Assembly (NCBI RefSeq): GCF_003047265.1
Contig: NZ_PZYY01000004.1
Location: forward strand, 310,001-374,000
Source: Nocardioides terrigena
GTDB taxonomy: Bacteria; Actinomycetota; Actinomycetes; Propionibacteriales; Nocardioidaceae
Direction: 5' to 3'
Length of the DNA stretch: 64,000 nucleotides
Shown here: piece by piece, positions 1 through 8,154 of the stretch
Numbering within the stretch: the first letter of the stretch is position 1
Layout of the letters: each line of letters starts with the position of its first letter
Program-made: the position numbers and the translations under genes
The notes under the pieces: generated by a model
Seen by the model: only the letters and a program-made list of their open reading frames with translations
What the model was told of the DNA's origin: nothing
Databases searched by the model: none

Positions 1-864
1 GTCCTCGACGCGGAGGGCAATCCGTTCGTCTTCGAGGCCTACACGCCCCGTGGCAAGATCCAGGCCGACGCGCGGATCCTGATGCGGGAGCTGCTGCCCC
101 TCACCCTGGGCTCACTGCTCCTGCTCGTCGCCGCCATCGTGCCCCTGTCGCTCACCCTGGCGCGTCGCATCGACCGGGCCAACGCCGGGCGTCGCGAGAT
201 CCTGCGTCGCTCCCTGCGGGCGTGGCAGCGCGAGCGCGAGCGCCTCGCCCAGTCCCTGCACGACGACGTGATCCAGGACCTGTCGGCCATGGGCTATGCC
301 CTCCCCGTGGTGCTGGAGGCGCTGCCCGACGACCAGCCGGCCGCAGCGGCCCGGGCCATGGGCGAGCAGATGACCGGCGTGCTGATCCGCAGCGTCCGGG
401 TGCTGCGCGGCGTGCTCACCGACCTCGCCCCGTCGGGGCTGGAGGACGCGGAGCTCGACGCGGCCCTGCACGCCCTGGCCCAGCGGCACCGGGAGCACGG
501 GCTGGGGGTCGAGATGTCGACGGACCCCGACCTGGGCGTGGGAAAGGCGGCCGGGACCCTCGTCTACCGCATCGTCCGCGAGGGCCTCCACAACGTCGCC
601 AAGCACGCGGACGCGACGGCGGCGACGGTCCGGGTCGCCCGGCGCGACGCCGTCGTCGACGTGACCATCGACGACAACGGCCGTGGCCCGGTGCAGCACG
701 ACGGGGAGGACGGCCACGTCGGGCTGCGGCTGCTGGAGCACTTCCTCACCGACGTCCACGGCAGTCTGGAGCTCGTCGAACGCCCCGGCGGGGACGGCGG
801 CGCCCGGCTGCGCGCCGTCGTACCGGCCCGGTTGCCCGAGCTCGACGACGCACTGCGCGACTGA
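1..864 (+). CDS. Sensor histidine kinase, C-terminal part (5' end outside window)
   Basis: The reading frame is open from the first base, so the N-terminus lies upstream. A hydrophobic segment (residues about 30-48 of the visible part) is followed by a HisKA_3-type dimerisation motif, LHDDVIQDL, with the phospho-accepting His near visible residue 87. A HATPase domain follows, with an N box (EGLHNVAKHA, Asn about 198) and a G1 box (DDNGRG, about 224-229). This is the NarL/LuxR-type two-component kinase layout, with the catalytic part in the cytoplasm after a membrane segment. Its partner regulator is not visible and may lie upstream. The signal sensed cannot be told from this fragment. Confidence 0.88.
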   Translation, partial: VLDAEGNPFVFEAYTPRGKIQADARILMRELLPLTLGSLLLLVAAIVPLSLTLARRIDRANAGRREILRRSLRAWQRERERLAQSLHDDVIQDLSAMGYALPVVLEALPDDQPAAAARAMGEQMTGVLIRSVRVLRGVLTDLAPSGLEDAELDAALHALAQRHREHGLGVEMSTDPDLGVGKAAGTLVYRIVREGLHNVAKHADATAATVRVARRDAVVDVTIDDNGRGPVQHDGEDGHVGLRLLEHFLTDVHGSLELVERPGGDGGARLRAVVPARLPELDDALRD

Positions 865-940
865 GCGACGGGCGCCCGGGCGACCTCCCATCTTTTCCCA
901 AGCGCCCCCTCCTAGCGTGGGTGGATCGAGAGGGGAGATC

Positions 941-2521
941 GTGGTGGACCTGACACGACGAGACGTGGCCAAGCTGTCGCTGCTGGGGGGTGCGGCGGTG
1001 GCCCTGCCGCTCGAACGCGCGATCGGGGGGCCGGCGACGCTGGCCAACCGGATCGCCACGAGTGCGCTCCCACTGCCGTTCACGGTCCCGTTCGCGAAGC
1101 CACCGGCCATCTGGCCGGTCCGCAGCGACGCCACCACCGACTACTACCGGGTGTCCATGGAGCCGGCCATGACCGAGATCATCCCCGGCCTGCAGACCAT
1201 GGTGTGGGGCTACAACGGGTCCGTCCCCGGGCCGACGTTCCGGGTCCTCAAGGGGAGGCAGTCGGTTGTCCGACAGGTCAACAACCTGCCCGGCCGACAC
1301 CCGGTCCTCGACTACACCCCCTGGACCTCGGTGCACCTCCACGGCTCGGCGTCGCTGCCGCAGTACGACGGCTACGCCAGCGACATCTGCAACCCCGGTC
1401 AGTGGAAGGACTACGTCTACCCGAACAAGCAGCAGGCGCGGACGCTCTGGTACCACGACCACGGGGTCCACCACACGGCCCAGAACGTCTTCATGGGCCT
1501 GGCCGGGATGTACATCATGACCGACGCTGTCGAGCAGGCCCTGCCGATCCCGCACGGGGAGTACGACGTCCCGCTCATCGTCTCCGACATGATGTTCAAC
1601 GCCGACGGCTCGCTGCTCTTCAACCTCGACGAGGACTCCGGCTTCTACGGCGACGTCATCGCGGTCAACGGGCGGCCCTGGCCCCTGATGAAGGTGCAGC
1701 GCCGCAAGTACCGTTTCCGCATCCTCAACGCCTCGGTCTCCCGGTCGTACCGGTGGTCGCTGTCGGACGGGCGGCCCATGACCGTCATCGCGTCGGACGC
1801 CGGCCTGATGGCTGCGCCCAGGAACGTCACGAGCCTGCGCCACGCGCCCGCCGAGCGCTACGAGGTGGTCATCGACTTCGCCCGCTACGCGCCCGGGACC
1901 CGGATCACGCTGCGCAACAGCTCGCCCAAGAACAACGTCAACTTCGCCAACGTCGACAAGGTGATGGCCTTCGAGGTCACCGGTGACCCGTTCGACCCCG
2001 CGAACAACACGGTCCCGGCGGTGCTCGAGCCCTACCAGCCGGTGATGGCGCTGACCGCGGCCGACTCGATGCGCACCCGCCAGTTCGTCTTCCGCCGTGA
2101 CGGCGGCGAGTGGGTCATCAACAACCGGACGTGGGAGGACGTCGTCCGGAGCAACTTCACCCTGGCCCTGGCGACCACCAACAAGAACGACGTCGAGACG
2201 TGGGAGCTGCGCAACCCGTCGGGTGGATGGCACCACCCCATCCACGTGCACCTGGTGGACTTCAAGATCCTCAGCCGCAACGGTAGGCCTGCCCAGCCCT
2301 GGGAGCAGGGCGCCAAGGACGTCGTGTTCCTCGGCGAGAACGAGACCATCAGGCTGCTGATCAAGTTCGACGGCGGCTTCGGGAAGTACATGATGCACTG
2401 CCACAACCTCGTGCACGAGGACCACGACATGATGGGCCAGTTCGTCGTCCTCGATGGTGCCAACGTGGCCGACGACCCGTTCTCCGTCCCGGCCCGCAAC
2501 CTGCCCGAGACCCCCCTCTGA
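941..2521 (+). CDS. Tat-exported multicopper oxidase (CotA/bilirubin oxidase-like)
   Basis: 526 residues from GTG 941, preceded by a GAGGGGAG ribosome site (about 930-937). The N-terminus TRRDVAKLSLLGGAAVALPL is a twin-arginine signal, so the enzyme is folded and copper-loaded before export. Copper ligands are complete: HLHG (132-135), YHDHG (171-175), HPIHVH (432-437) and HCHNLVH (486-492) with an axial Met at 497. These form a type 1 site plus the trinuclear cluster. Enzymes of this family oxidise phenolics, bilirubin-like substrates or Cu(I)/Mn(II) using O2; the substrate is not predictable here. The next gene starts 6 bp downstream and is probably co-transcribed. GTG 944 is an equivalent start. 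Confidence 0.9.
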   Translation: MVDLTRRDVAKLSLLGGAAVALPLERAIGGPATLANRIATSALPLPFTVPFAKPPAIWPVRSDATTDYYRVSMEPAMTEIIPGLQTMVWGYNGSVPGPTFRVLKGRQSVVRQVNNLPGRHPVLDYTPWTSVHLHGSASLPQYDGYASDICNPGQWKDYVYPNKQQARTLWYHDHGVHHTAQNVFMGLAGMYIMTDAVEQALPIPHGEYDVPLIVSDMMFNADGSLLFNLDEDSGFYGDVIAVNGRPWPLMKVQRRKYRFRILNASVSRSYRWSLSDGRPMTVIASDAGLMAAPRNVTSLRHAPAERYEVVIDFARYAPGTRITLRNSSPKNNVNFANVDKVMAFEVTGDPFDPANNTVPAVLEPYQPVMALTAADSMRTRQFVFRRDGGEWVINNRTWEDVVRSNFTLALATTNKNDVETWELRNPSGGWHHPIHVHLVDFKILSRNGRPAQPWEQGAKDVVFLGENETIRLLIKFDGGFGKYMMHCHNLVHEDHDMMGQFVVLDGANVADDPFSVPARNLPETPL

Positions 2522-2527
2522 CGCGCC

Positions 2528-3091
2528 ATGGCGACCACCATCCCGTCCGTGTCGTCGAGCGGCTCGATCGACGAGCCCCTCCCGGGCGAGGGATTCGTCC
2601 TCGCGGCAGCCATGGGGGCCGCCATGGCCGGGGTCATCCACCTCGTCGTCGTCCCGGGCCACTGGGCGGTGTCCGCCCCGATGAGCGCGTTCTTCCTCGG
2701 TGTCGGGGTGGCACAGCTGGTGCTGGCGGCTGCGCTCGGGCGAGGCCTGCCGGACGCGGTGCTCGTCGGCGTCATCTCCGCCCACCTCGCGATCATGGGC
2801 CTGTACGTCGCGTCGCGCACCGTGGACCTGCCCTTCGTCCCGCCGCACGACGCGGCGCACGAGATGGAGCACCTGCCCGTGCCCGGCGCGGTCGGTAACG
2901 GGATCCCGACCTACCCGGGCTCCCGGGTGGAGCCGGTCGGGGTCCTTGACCTGCTGTGCCTGGTCGCCGAGCTGGTCCTGGTCATCTCCGTGGCCGCACT
3001 CCTGCCGCCGCGCCTGCGCGGCATCATGACCACCGTGATGGCCTGTGCCGCGGTGCTGGCCGTGCTCTGGCGGGTGTGGGTCCTCTCCTGA
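2528..3091 (+). CDS. Small multi-pass membrane protein next to multicopper oxidase
   Basis: 187 residues with four to five hydrophobic segments (about 22-42, 52-70, 75-93, 138-156, 163-184). A His/Met-containing loop between segments 3 and 4 reads PPHDAAHEMEHLPVP. I do not recognise a named family. The gene follows the oxidase by 6 bp, which suggests an operon, and the His/Met-rich loop would suit metal contact in the envelope. That is inference from position and composition only. Start ATG 2528 follows the oxidase stop directly, so translational coupling is possible. Confidence 0.72.
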   Translation: MATTIPSVSSSGSIDEPLPGEGFVLAAAMGAAMAGVIHLVVVPGHWAVSAPMSAFFLGVGVAQLVLAAALGRGLPDAVLVGVISAHLAIMGLYVASRTVDLPFVPPHDAAHEMEHLPVPGAVGNGIPTYPGSRVEPVGVLDLLCLVAELVLVISVAALLPPRLRGIMTTVMACAAVLAVLWRVWVLS

Positions 3092-3147
3092 GCCCGCAAC
3101 GGGCCCGTTCCGGTGCTTCGTCATGTGCTCCCGTACCGAAGGGGCGC

Positions 3148-3185
3148 ACGAGTCCGATCGGGTCAGACGAGTCCGTCCGGGTCAG
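3148..3185 (+). repeat. Two adjacent 19-bp direct repeats upstream of SARP-type gene
   Basis: Positions 3148-3166 and 3167-3185 are head-to-tail copies of ACGAGTCCGNNCGGGTCAG differing at two bases. They lie about 100 bp before the regulator start at 3282. SARP-family regulators are known to bind direct repeats near the -35 region, so this may be an autoregulatory site. That role is inferred from position. Confidence 0.5.
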
Positions 3186-3281
3186 TGCCGCTGGGGGGAT
3201 GCGACAACCCCCTCGCAGGGGCTGATGCGGCAATCCCTCCCTCCCCGACGATGAAGTCCGGACGGGGAGCGGAGGGGTTTC

Positions 3282-4148
3282 ATGATCGGGGTCACGTTGC
3301 TGGGCCAGATGTCGGTGGACGGTGCGGTCAGGCTGGGGGCGGCCGACCTGGGGGGCGTCAAGCCGCGCCAGCTGCTCGAGCTCCTGGCGCTGGAGCACGG
3401 CCGTCCGGTGCCCAAGGAGGCGCTGGCCGACCGGTTGTGGGAGCAGCGGCCGCCCGGCGGGTGCATCACCACGCTGGAGAGCTACGTCTGCCTGCTGCGG
3501 CGCAAGCTGCGGCTCCCCGCGGGTCGGCACTGCGCGATCGCCACCAGCCACGGGGGATACCTGCTGGACCCCGAGCACGTCCGGGTGGACCTCGACGACG
3601 TACGTCGACTCCTCGAGGGCGACGCCGCGTCGGTCCTGGAGGGCCTGGACCGCATCCCGGGGGACCTGCTGGCCGACGAGCCCTACGCGAGCTGGGCGGA
3701 GGAGGCGCGGACCTCGTTCGCCGAGCTCCTGGCGACGGCCTGCACGAGGGCCGCCCGGGAGGCCAACGTCTCGGGGGACCACGCGACGGCCGTGCGCCTC
3801 GCCACCGAGGCCACCCGGCGGGACACCTTCTCCGAGCCGGCACTGCGCGAGCTGATGCGCGGGCTCGTGGGCATCGGCGACCGGACCGCCGCCCTGCGCG
3901 CCTACGAGGAGATGCGGTCCCGGGTGGCCGTGGACCTGGGTCTCGACGTCGACGCCGAGACCCGGTCGCTGTTCCTCGACACGCTGCAGCAGGACCGCAG
4001 CTCCGGGCGCGACTGCGACCGGGCGGAGGCATCGGCGCTGGTCCGGCTGCTCCGGAGCACCCTCGACAGCAACCCCGACGTGCTCACCGGGATGCCCGGT
4101 TCCCTCGCGCTCGTCCAGGCGCTCCGGTCGCTACCGGCGACCGGATGA
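3282..4148 (+). CDS. SARP/BTAD-type transcriptional regulator
   Basis: 288 residues. The N-terminal third is an OmpR-like winged helix, with GVKPRQLLELLALEHGRPV and LESYVCLLRRKLR typical of SARP DNA-binding domains. It is followed by an alpha-helical bacterial transcriptional activation domain (about 95-245) with TPR-like repeats. There is no NB-ARC or other extension, so it is a small SARP of AfsR/DnrI class size. ATG 3282 has a good GGAGGGG site. Such proteins usually activate secondary-metabolite or developmental operons. The closest oxidative gene is the upstream multicopper oxidase; no biosynthetic cluster is adjacent, so its target is unknown. Confidence 0.85.
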   Translation: MIGVTLLGQMSVDGAVRLGAADLGGVKPRQLLELLALEHGRPVPKEALADRLWEQRPPGGCITTLESYVCLLRRKLRLPAGRHCAIATSHGGYLLDPEHVRVDLDDVRRLLEGDAASVLEGLDRIPGDLLADEPYASWAEEARTSFAELLATACTRAAREANVSGDHATAVRLATEATRRDTFSEPALRELMRGLVGIGDRTAALRAYEEMRSRVAVDLGLDVDAETRSLFLDTLQQDRSSGRDCDRAEASALVRLLRSTLDSNPDVLTGMPGSLALVQALRSLPATG

Positions 4149-4194
4149 CGGGGACACATCGATATGTCACTACCTCGACTTGTTGCTATCTGGC

Positions 4195-4206
4195 TTTGTC
4201 GACAAA
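4195..4206. repeat. 12-bp perfect palindrome TTTGTCGACAAA
   Basis: A perfect 12-bp palindrome lies in a locally AT-richer stretch (4149-4240) after the SARP gene. A weaker 16-bp palindrome centred on ATCGAT sits at about 4152-4167. These could be protein-binding sites; nothing in the sequence assigns a protein. Confidence 0.4.
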
Positions 4207-4240
4207 CATTGTCGTCGCAGGTCAGCGGCCCGTGAGCGCA

Positions 4241-4300
4241 TAGTTTGGGATGATCTGGTCGGTTCCGCCGCCGCCTTTCCGACCAGATCGTCCCAAACTA
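4241..4300. terminator. 22-bp inverted repeat between convergent SARP and parB genes
   Basis: Arms at 4241-4262 and 4279-4300 match at 21 of 22 positions, the exception being a G-T wobble, around a 16-nt loop. It sits between two convergent genes and is best read as a bidirectional terminator. It lacks a proper U-tract on either strand, which is common in actinobacteria. Confidence 0.65.
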
Positions 4301-4384
4301 GGTGCGCTGGGACAGCGGCCAGCACAGAGGAACGACACTGGACGTACGACGCCCGGCGCGCCGCCGGCGGTCGCCGGGCGGACC

Positions 4385-5422
4385 TCAGATGGGGCGGTCG
4401 GTGCGGTTGCGGGGGTCCATGACCTCCACGATCCGCCGCAGGTCGTCCAGCGAGGCGAACTCGACGGTGATCTTGCCCTTGGATTTGCCCAGGTCGACCT
4501 TCACCCGGGTCTCGAACCGGTCGGAGAGCCGCTCGGCCAGGTCACCCAGACCAGGCGCCGTCGGGCGGGAGCGCTGAGCCCGCGGGGACCCGGTCCGGCC
4601 GGGGCCGAGGGAGACGATCTCCTCCAGACCACGCACGCTGATGCCCTCGGCCGTGACCCGGGCCGCCAACCGGTCCTGGAGGTCGGCGTCCTCGACGCTG
4701 AGCAGGGCCCGGGCGTGCCCGGCGGACAGCACACCGGCCGCCACCCGGCGCTGCACCGCGGGCGAGAGCTTGAGGAGCCGCAGGGTGTTGCTGATCTGGG
4801 GGCGCGAGCGGCCGATGCGCTGCGCGAGCTCGTCGTGGGTGCAGCCGAAGTCCTCCAGCAGCTGGCCGTAGGCGGCCGCTTCCTCGAGGGGGTTGAGCTG
4901 CGAGCGGTGGAGGTTCTCCAGGAGGGCGTCCCGGAGCATGTCGTTGTCGTCGGTGTGCCGGACGATGGCGGGGATGGCGGTGAGGCCGGCCTCCTGCGAC
5001 GCCCGCCACCGGCGCTCGCCCATGATCAGCTCGTAGGAGTCCTCGCCCGTGCGGCGTACGACGACCGGCTGGAGGAGGCCGACCTCGCGGATCGAGTGCA
5101 CCAGCTCGCCCAGCGCCTCCTCCTCGAAGACCTGCCGCGGCTGGCGGGCGTTGGGACGCACCTGGTCGATGGGGAGCTCGGCGAACCAGGAGCCGGCCAC
5201 CTCCCCGCCCGCCGCAGGGACGGGCGCCGCGGTGTGGTCCGACGTGGAGTGGTCCGACGTGGCCGGGTCTGAGCCGGGCGCCTCGCCCGCCGTCACGTGC
5301 GACCCGTTGTGCGTGGGCGCCCCCGGCGCCTCCGCCAGGGCTGACTCGGGGGGAGCCGTGGGGATCAGCGACCCGAGGCCGCGACCGAGGCCCCGGCGAA
5401 CCGGCTTGGGGGTGGACGTCAT
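4385..5422 (-). CDS. parB: Chromosome-partitioning protein ParB
   Basis: 345 residues from ATG 5422. The N-terminus [11 protein letters not shown] is typical of ParB. It is followed by the ParB/Srx-type CTPase domain ([17 protein letters not shown], then [12 protein letters not shown]), a helix-turn-helix ([21 protein letters not shown]) and a C-terminal dimerisation domain. ParB binds parS near oriC, spreads by CTP switching and loads condensin while ParA moves the complex. Its start overlaps the parA stop by 4 bp, so the two are translationally coupled. Three parS sites lie within about 2 kb upstream. Confidence 0.96.
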   Translation of the reverse strand: MTSTPKPVRRGLGRGLGSLIPTAPPESALAEAPGAPTHNGSHVTAGEAPGSDPATSDHSTSDHTAAPVPAAGGEVAGSWFAELPIDQVRPNARQPRQVFEEEALGELVHSIREVGLLQPVVVRRTGEDSYELIMGERRWRASQEAGLTAIPAIVRHTDDNDMLRDALLENLHRSQLNPLEEAAAYGQLLEDFGCTHDELAQRIGRSRPQISNTLRLLKLSPAVQRRVAAGVLSAGHARALLSVEDADLQDRLAARVTAEGISVRGLEEIVSLGPGRTGSPRAQRSRPTAPGLGDLAERLSDRFETRVKVDLGKSKGKITVEFASLDDLRRIVEVMDPRNRTDRPI

Positions 5423-6588
5423 CGTGGTGCTCCCTTGGTGGCGATCTCGCGGGCCGCCTCCAGATAGCTGAGTGCACCCGCCGACGCCGGATCGTAGGTC
5501 ATCACGGTCTGCCCGTACGACGGCGCCTCCGACACGCGGACCGACCGCGGCACCGCGGTCTTGAGGACCTCATTGCCGAAGTGCTCCCGCACCTCGCTCG
5601 CCACGCCGGCCGCCAGCCGGGTGCGAGCGTCGTACATCGTCAGGAGGATCGTGGAGACGACGAGCGCGGGGTTGAGGTGCTTGCGCACCATCTCCACGGT
5701 CTCGAGGAGCTGGCCCAGGCCCTCCAGTGCGTAGTACTCGGCCTGGATGGGGATGAACATCTCGCGGCCGGCGACCAACGCGTTCAGCGTGAGGAGGCCG
5801 AGGGACGGGGGACAGTCCACCAGCACGTAGTCGAAACGCTCCTCGCCCGCCTCCGCGGCCGTTCCGATCCACGGGTGCGCGGCGAGCGCCTTCTGCAGGC
5901 GGCTCTCGCGGGCGACCACGCTCACGAGCTCGATCTCGGCGCCGGCCAGGTCGATGGTGGCGGGCACCACCCACAGGCCGGGCAGGTCCTCGCTCGGCGT
6001 CATCACGTCGGCGAGTGGCTCGCCCTCCACCAGCATGTCGTACGTCGAGGGCACGCCCCGGTGGTGATCGATGCTGAGTGCGGTCGATGCGTTGCCCTGG
6101 GGGTCCAGGTCGATGACGAGGACGCGCTGACCGAGCTGGGCCAGTGCGGCGGCCACGTTGACCGTGGACGTCGTCTTGCCGACCCCACCCTTCTGGTTGG
6201 CCACCACAAAGACGCGGGTCTCCTCCGGACGCGGGACCTCGCGTCCCCGGTGCAGACCTCCGGTGCGCGCGAGCACGGAGTGCTCCGCCGCTCGCGCCAG
6301 TGGGGTGGTCTCGTCGTGGAATCCCGTGGTGCCCTCGGCCACCTCCGCGGCGGTCCGCACCTGGAACGGCCGGGCCGGTGTTTCACGTGAAACGGACTGC
6401 GATCGCGCGGTTTCACGTGAAACCGCCCCGGCCTCATCCTGTGGATGAACTGCGTGGGTCTGTGGATATTCACGCTCAGCAGGGCGGTCAACACCGGTGG
6501 AAAACTCTGTGGTGTCGCCGGACACGCTGTGCCGGTCGTCCCAGTCATCCCGGGGGAGGGACGCGGGCGTCGGGTGGTCCTCAGACAC
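5419..6588 (-). CDS. parA: Chromosome-partitioning ATPase ParA (Soj)
   Basis: 389 residues from GTG 6588. The deviant Walker A motif [11 protein letters not shown] is preceded by an extension of about 120 residues that is poorly ordered and low in hydrophobic residues. The Walker A' region [14 protein letters not shown] and the [14 protein letters not shown] motif are typical of ParA. The extension contains the peptide VSRET twice, ten residues apart, because two parS sites (6380-6393 and 6410-6423) lie in the coding sequence. GTG 6588 was chosen for its upstream AAAGG; GTG 6612 is in frame but has no ribosome site. A start downstream of the parS sites cannot be excluded. ParA segregates the ParB-parS complex on the nucleoid. 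Confidence 0.93.
   Translation of the reverse strand: MSEDHPTPASLPRDDWDDRHSVSGDTTEFSTGVDRPAEREYPQTHAVHPQDEAGAVSRETARSQSVSRETPARPFQVRTAAEVAEGTTGFHDETTPLARAAEHSVLARTGGLHRGREVPRPEETRVFVVANQKGGVGKTTSTVNVAAALAQLGQRVLVIDLDPQGNASTALSIDHHRGVPSTYDMLVEGEPLADVMTPSEDLPGLWVVPATIDLAGAEIELVSVVARESRLQKALAAHPWIGTAAEAGEERFDYVLVDCPPSLGLLTLNALVAGREMFIPIQAEYYALEGLGQLLETVEMVRKHLNPALVVSTILLTMYDARTRLAAGVASEVREHFGNEVLKTAVPRSVRVSEAPSYGQTVMTYDPASAGALSYLEAAREIATKGAPR
6380..6393. promoter_or_regulatory. parS site inside parA (copy 1)
   Basis: GTTTCACGTGAAAC is a perfect core match to the bacterial parS consensus. It is translated within ParA as part of VSRET. Confidence 0.95.
6410..6423. promoter_or_regulatory. parS site inside parA (copy 2)
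   Basis: A second perfect GTTTCACGTGAAAC lies exactly 30 bp from copy 1, so both copies are read in the same frame as VSRET in ParA. Confidence 0.95.
6440..6469. promoter_or_regulatory. Pair of near-consensus DnaA boxes inside parA
   Basis: TGTGGATGA (6440-6448) and TGTGGATAT (6461-6469) each match TGTGGATAA at 8 of 9 bases. They lie 17 bp beyond the second parS site, within the 5' part of parA. Confidence 0.45.
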
Positions 6589-6627
6589 GGGCGAGGCCTT
6601 TCGCTGTCTCACGCGGGACGCGTGTTC

Positions 6628-6696
6628 AGGACGGACATGGTGCTAGGAACGGGCTTGGTACAGGAACGGGCATGGTGCAGGGAACAGGCATGGTGC
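6628..6696. repeat. Four imperfect 17-18 bp tandem repeats upstream of parA
   Basis: Copies start at 6628, 6645, 6662 and 6679 with the consensus AGGAACGGGCATGGTGC; a partial fifth begins at about 6699. They occupy the parA-rsmG gap on the promoter side of parAB. They could be an operator array or a length-variable tract. No protein can be assigned. Confidence 0.6.
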
Positions 6697-6758
6697 ACAG
6701 GAACGTGGGGAACCACGCACGCACAGGTGCGTCGCGGACCGCGCCGGGCCAGTGCTGG

Positions 6759-7469
6759 TCAGCGGGAGCGACGGCGGCGTGAGCTGCGCTTCGTCGAAGC
6801 AAGCGGCCAACCTACCCGCGCAGGGTCGGACCAGGCCACTCTCAGCGCGTGCGTGCTGTGGACAAGGACCCCCTCGCCGAGCGTCAACACCTCCGGCTCC
6901 GCGCAGCGCCACTCCTGGAGCACCGGGCGTGCGGAGTCGATCTCCTCCGCGACGTTCGACCCCTTCATCGCCACCAGGGCGCCGTCGGGGGAGACGAGCG
7001 GCATGGACCACTGAAGCAAGCGCTCGAGGGGTGCCACGGCACGCGAGGTGACCACGTCGAACGTGCGCATTCCGTGCAGGGCGTCGGCCCGACCGCGCAC
7101 CACCTCCACGTGGGGGAGCGACAGTGCCGACACGACCTCCTCGAGGAACGTCGTGCGCCGCAGCAGTGGCTCCACCAAGGTCACCCGGAGGTCGGGACGC
7201 GCGATCGCGAGCACCAGGCCCGGCAGTCCCGCGCCCGACCCGATGTCGCAGACCGTGGCATCCTGCGGCACCGCTTCACCGAGGACCGCACAGTTCAGCA
7301 GGTGGCGGTCCCACAGGCGGGGGGCTTCCCGAGGGCCGATCAGACCTCGGACCACGCCCTCGGTCGCCAGCAGGTCGGCGTACGCCACCGCCAGGGGCAG
7401 ACGGTCAGACGCGAACACCCTCCCGGCCTCGTCGGGCGGGGAGGGTGCGCGGTCGTGCTGTTCGGTCAC
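6759..7469 (-). CDS. rsmG: 16S rRNA (guanine-N7) methyltransferase RsmG (GidB)
   Basis: 236 residues from GTG 7469. The SAM-binding Rossmann motif CDIGSGAGLPGLVLA is followed by VTLVEPLLRRTTFLEEV and TSRAVAPLERLLQW, all characteristic of RsmG, which methylates G527 of 16S rRNA. Loss of this enzyme gives low-level streptomycin resistance in other bacteria. The C-terminus is unusually basic (KRSSRRRRSR). It sits in the conserved order jag-rsmG-parA-parB. A parS site (7477-7490) lies just before its start, and a perfect DnaA box lies in its 3' part. Confidence 0.95.
   Translation of the reverse strand: MTEQHDRAPSPPDEAGRVFASDRLPLAVAYADLLATEGVVRGLIGPREAPRLWDRHLLNCAVLGEAVPQDATVCDIGSGAGLPGLVLAIARPDLRVTLVEPLLRRTTFLEEVVSALSLPHVEVVRGRADALHGMRTFDVVTSRAVAPLERLLQWSMPLVSPDGALVAMKGSNVAEEIDSARPVLQEWRCAEPEVLTLGEGVLVHSTHALRVAWSDPARVGWPLASTKRSSRRRRSR
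6857..6865. promoter_or_regulatory. Perfect DnaA box within rsmG
   Basis: TGTGGACAA matches the actinobacterial DnaA-box consensus (complement TTGTCCACA) at 9 of 9 bases. Together with the boxes at 12116 and 33642 it is one of three exact matches I found in the window. Confidence 0.5.
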
Positions 7470-7476
7470 GGGGCTC

Positions 7477-7490
7477 GTTTCACGTGAAAC
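7477..7490. promoter_or_regulatory. parS site between jag and rsmG
   Basis: GTTTCACGTGAAAC is a perfect parS core, located 7 bp upstream of the rsmG start codon in the intergenic gap. Confidence 0.95.
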
Positions 7491-7512
7491 ACGGACCTGA
7501 CGGGGAGACCGA

Positions 7513-8094
7513 TCAGGCGGGCAGGATGACGACGTAGCGCTTGGGCTCGGCGCCCTCGGACTCGGAGGTGAGGCCGGCGGCGGCCACGGCGTCGTGGACG
7601 ACCTTGCGCTCGAACGACGTCATCGGCGACAGGGAGAGCTGCTCGCCCGTCTCCTTCACCACCGCGATCTTCTCGGCGGCGAGCTCCACGAGGCGGGCCC
7701 GCTGGTCGGCGCGGTGCCCCGAGATGTCGAGCATCAGGCGGGAACGCTCACCGGTCTCGCGGTAGACCGCGAGGCGGGTCAGCTCCTGGAGGGCGTCCAG
7801 CACCTCGCCGTTGCGCCCGACCAGCTGGGAGAGGTCGGCACCGACGATGGAGACCGCAGCGCGGTCGCCCTCGACGTCCATGTCGAGGTCCCCGTCGAGG
7901 TCGGCGATGTCGAGCAGCTCCTCGAGGTAGTCGGCGGCGATGTCGCCCTCCTGCTCGAGGCGCTCCACCTTGGAGAGGCGTCCTTCCTCGGAGCCGGTGT
8001 CCTCGGAGGCGCCGTCGGAGGAGCCCCCGGCGACGTCCTCCGTCGAGGTATCGGTGCTGTCGGTGTCCTGCAGGGTCTCGGTCGGATCGCTCAC
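7513..8094 (-). CDS. jag: Jag/KhpB-like R3H-domain RNA-binding protein
   Basis: 193 residues from GTG 8094, which has AGGAG 8 nt upstream; GTG 8103 overlaps that site and is unlikely. The first 65 residues are acidic and low-complexity (Ser, Thr, Asp, Glu). A KH-like domain follows (VSIVGADLSQLVGRNGEVLDAL) and then an R3H domain (TSFERKVVHDAVAAAGLTSESEG). The gene lies directly after yidC, as is usual for SpoIIIJ-associated Jag. It probably binds RNA and, by analogy with KhpA/KhpB, may influence cell-envelope growth. Confidence 0.92.
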   Translation of the reverse strand: MSDPTETLQDTDSTDTSTEDVAGGSSDGASEDTGSEEGRLSKVERLEQEGDIAADYLEELLDIADLDGDLDMDVEGDRAAVSIVGADLSQLVGRNGEVLDALQELTRLAVYRETGERSRLMLDISGHRADQRARLVELAAEKIAVVKETGEQLSLSPMTSFERKVVHDAVAAAGLTSESEGAEPKRYVVILPA

Positions 8095-8154
8095 GTGGGT
8101 CACTCCTGGATCATCGATGGGCAGCGGGTCTCCCCGCGGACAACTGGGGAAGGG

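Noticed and set aside
746-3124. Long minus-strand frame opposite the multicopper oxidase and membrane protein
   Set aside because: The plus strand encodes intact copper motifs, and the minus frame has low-complexity composition with no family signature.
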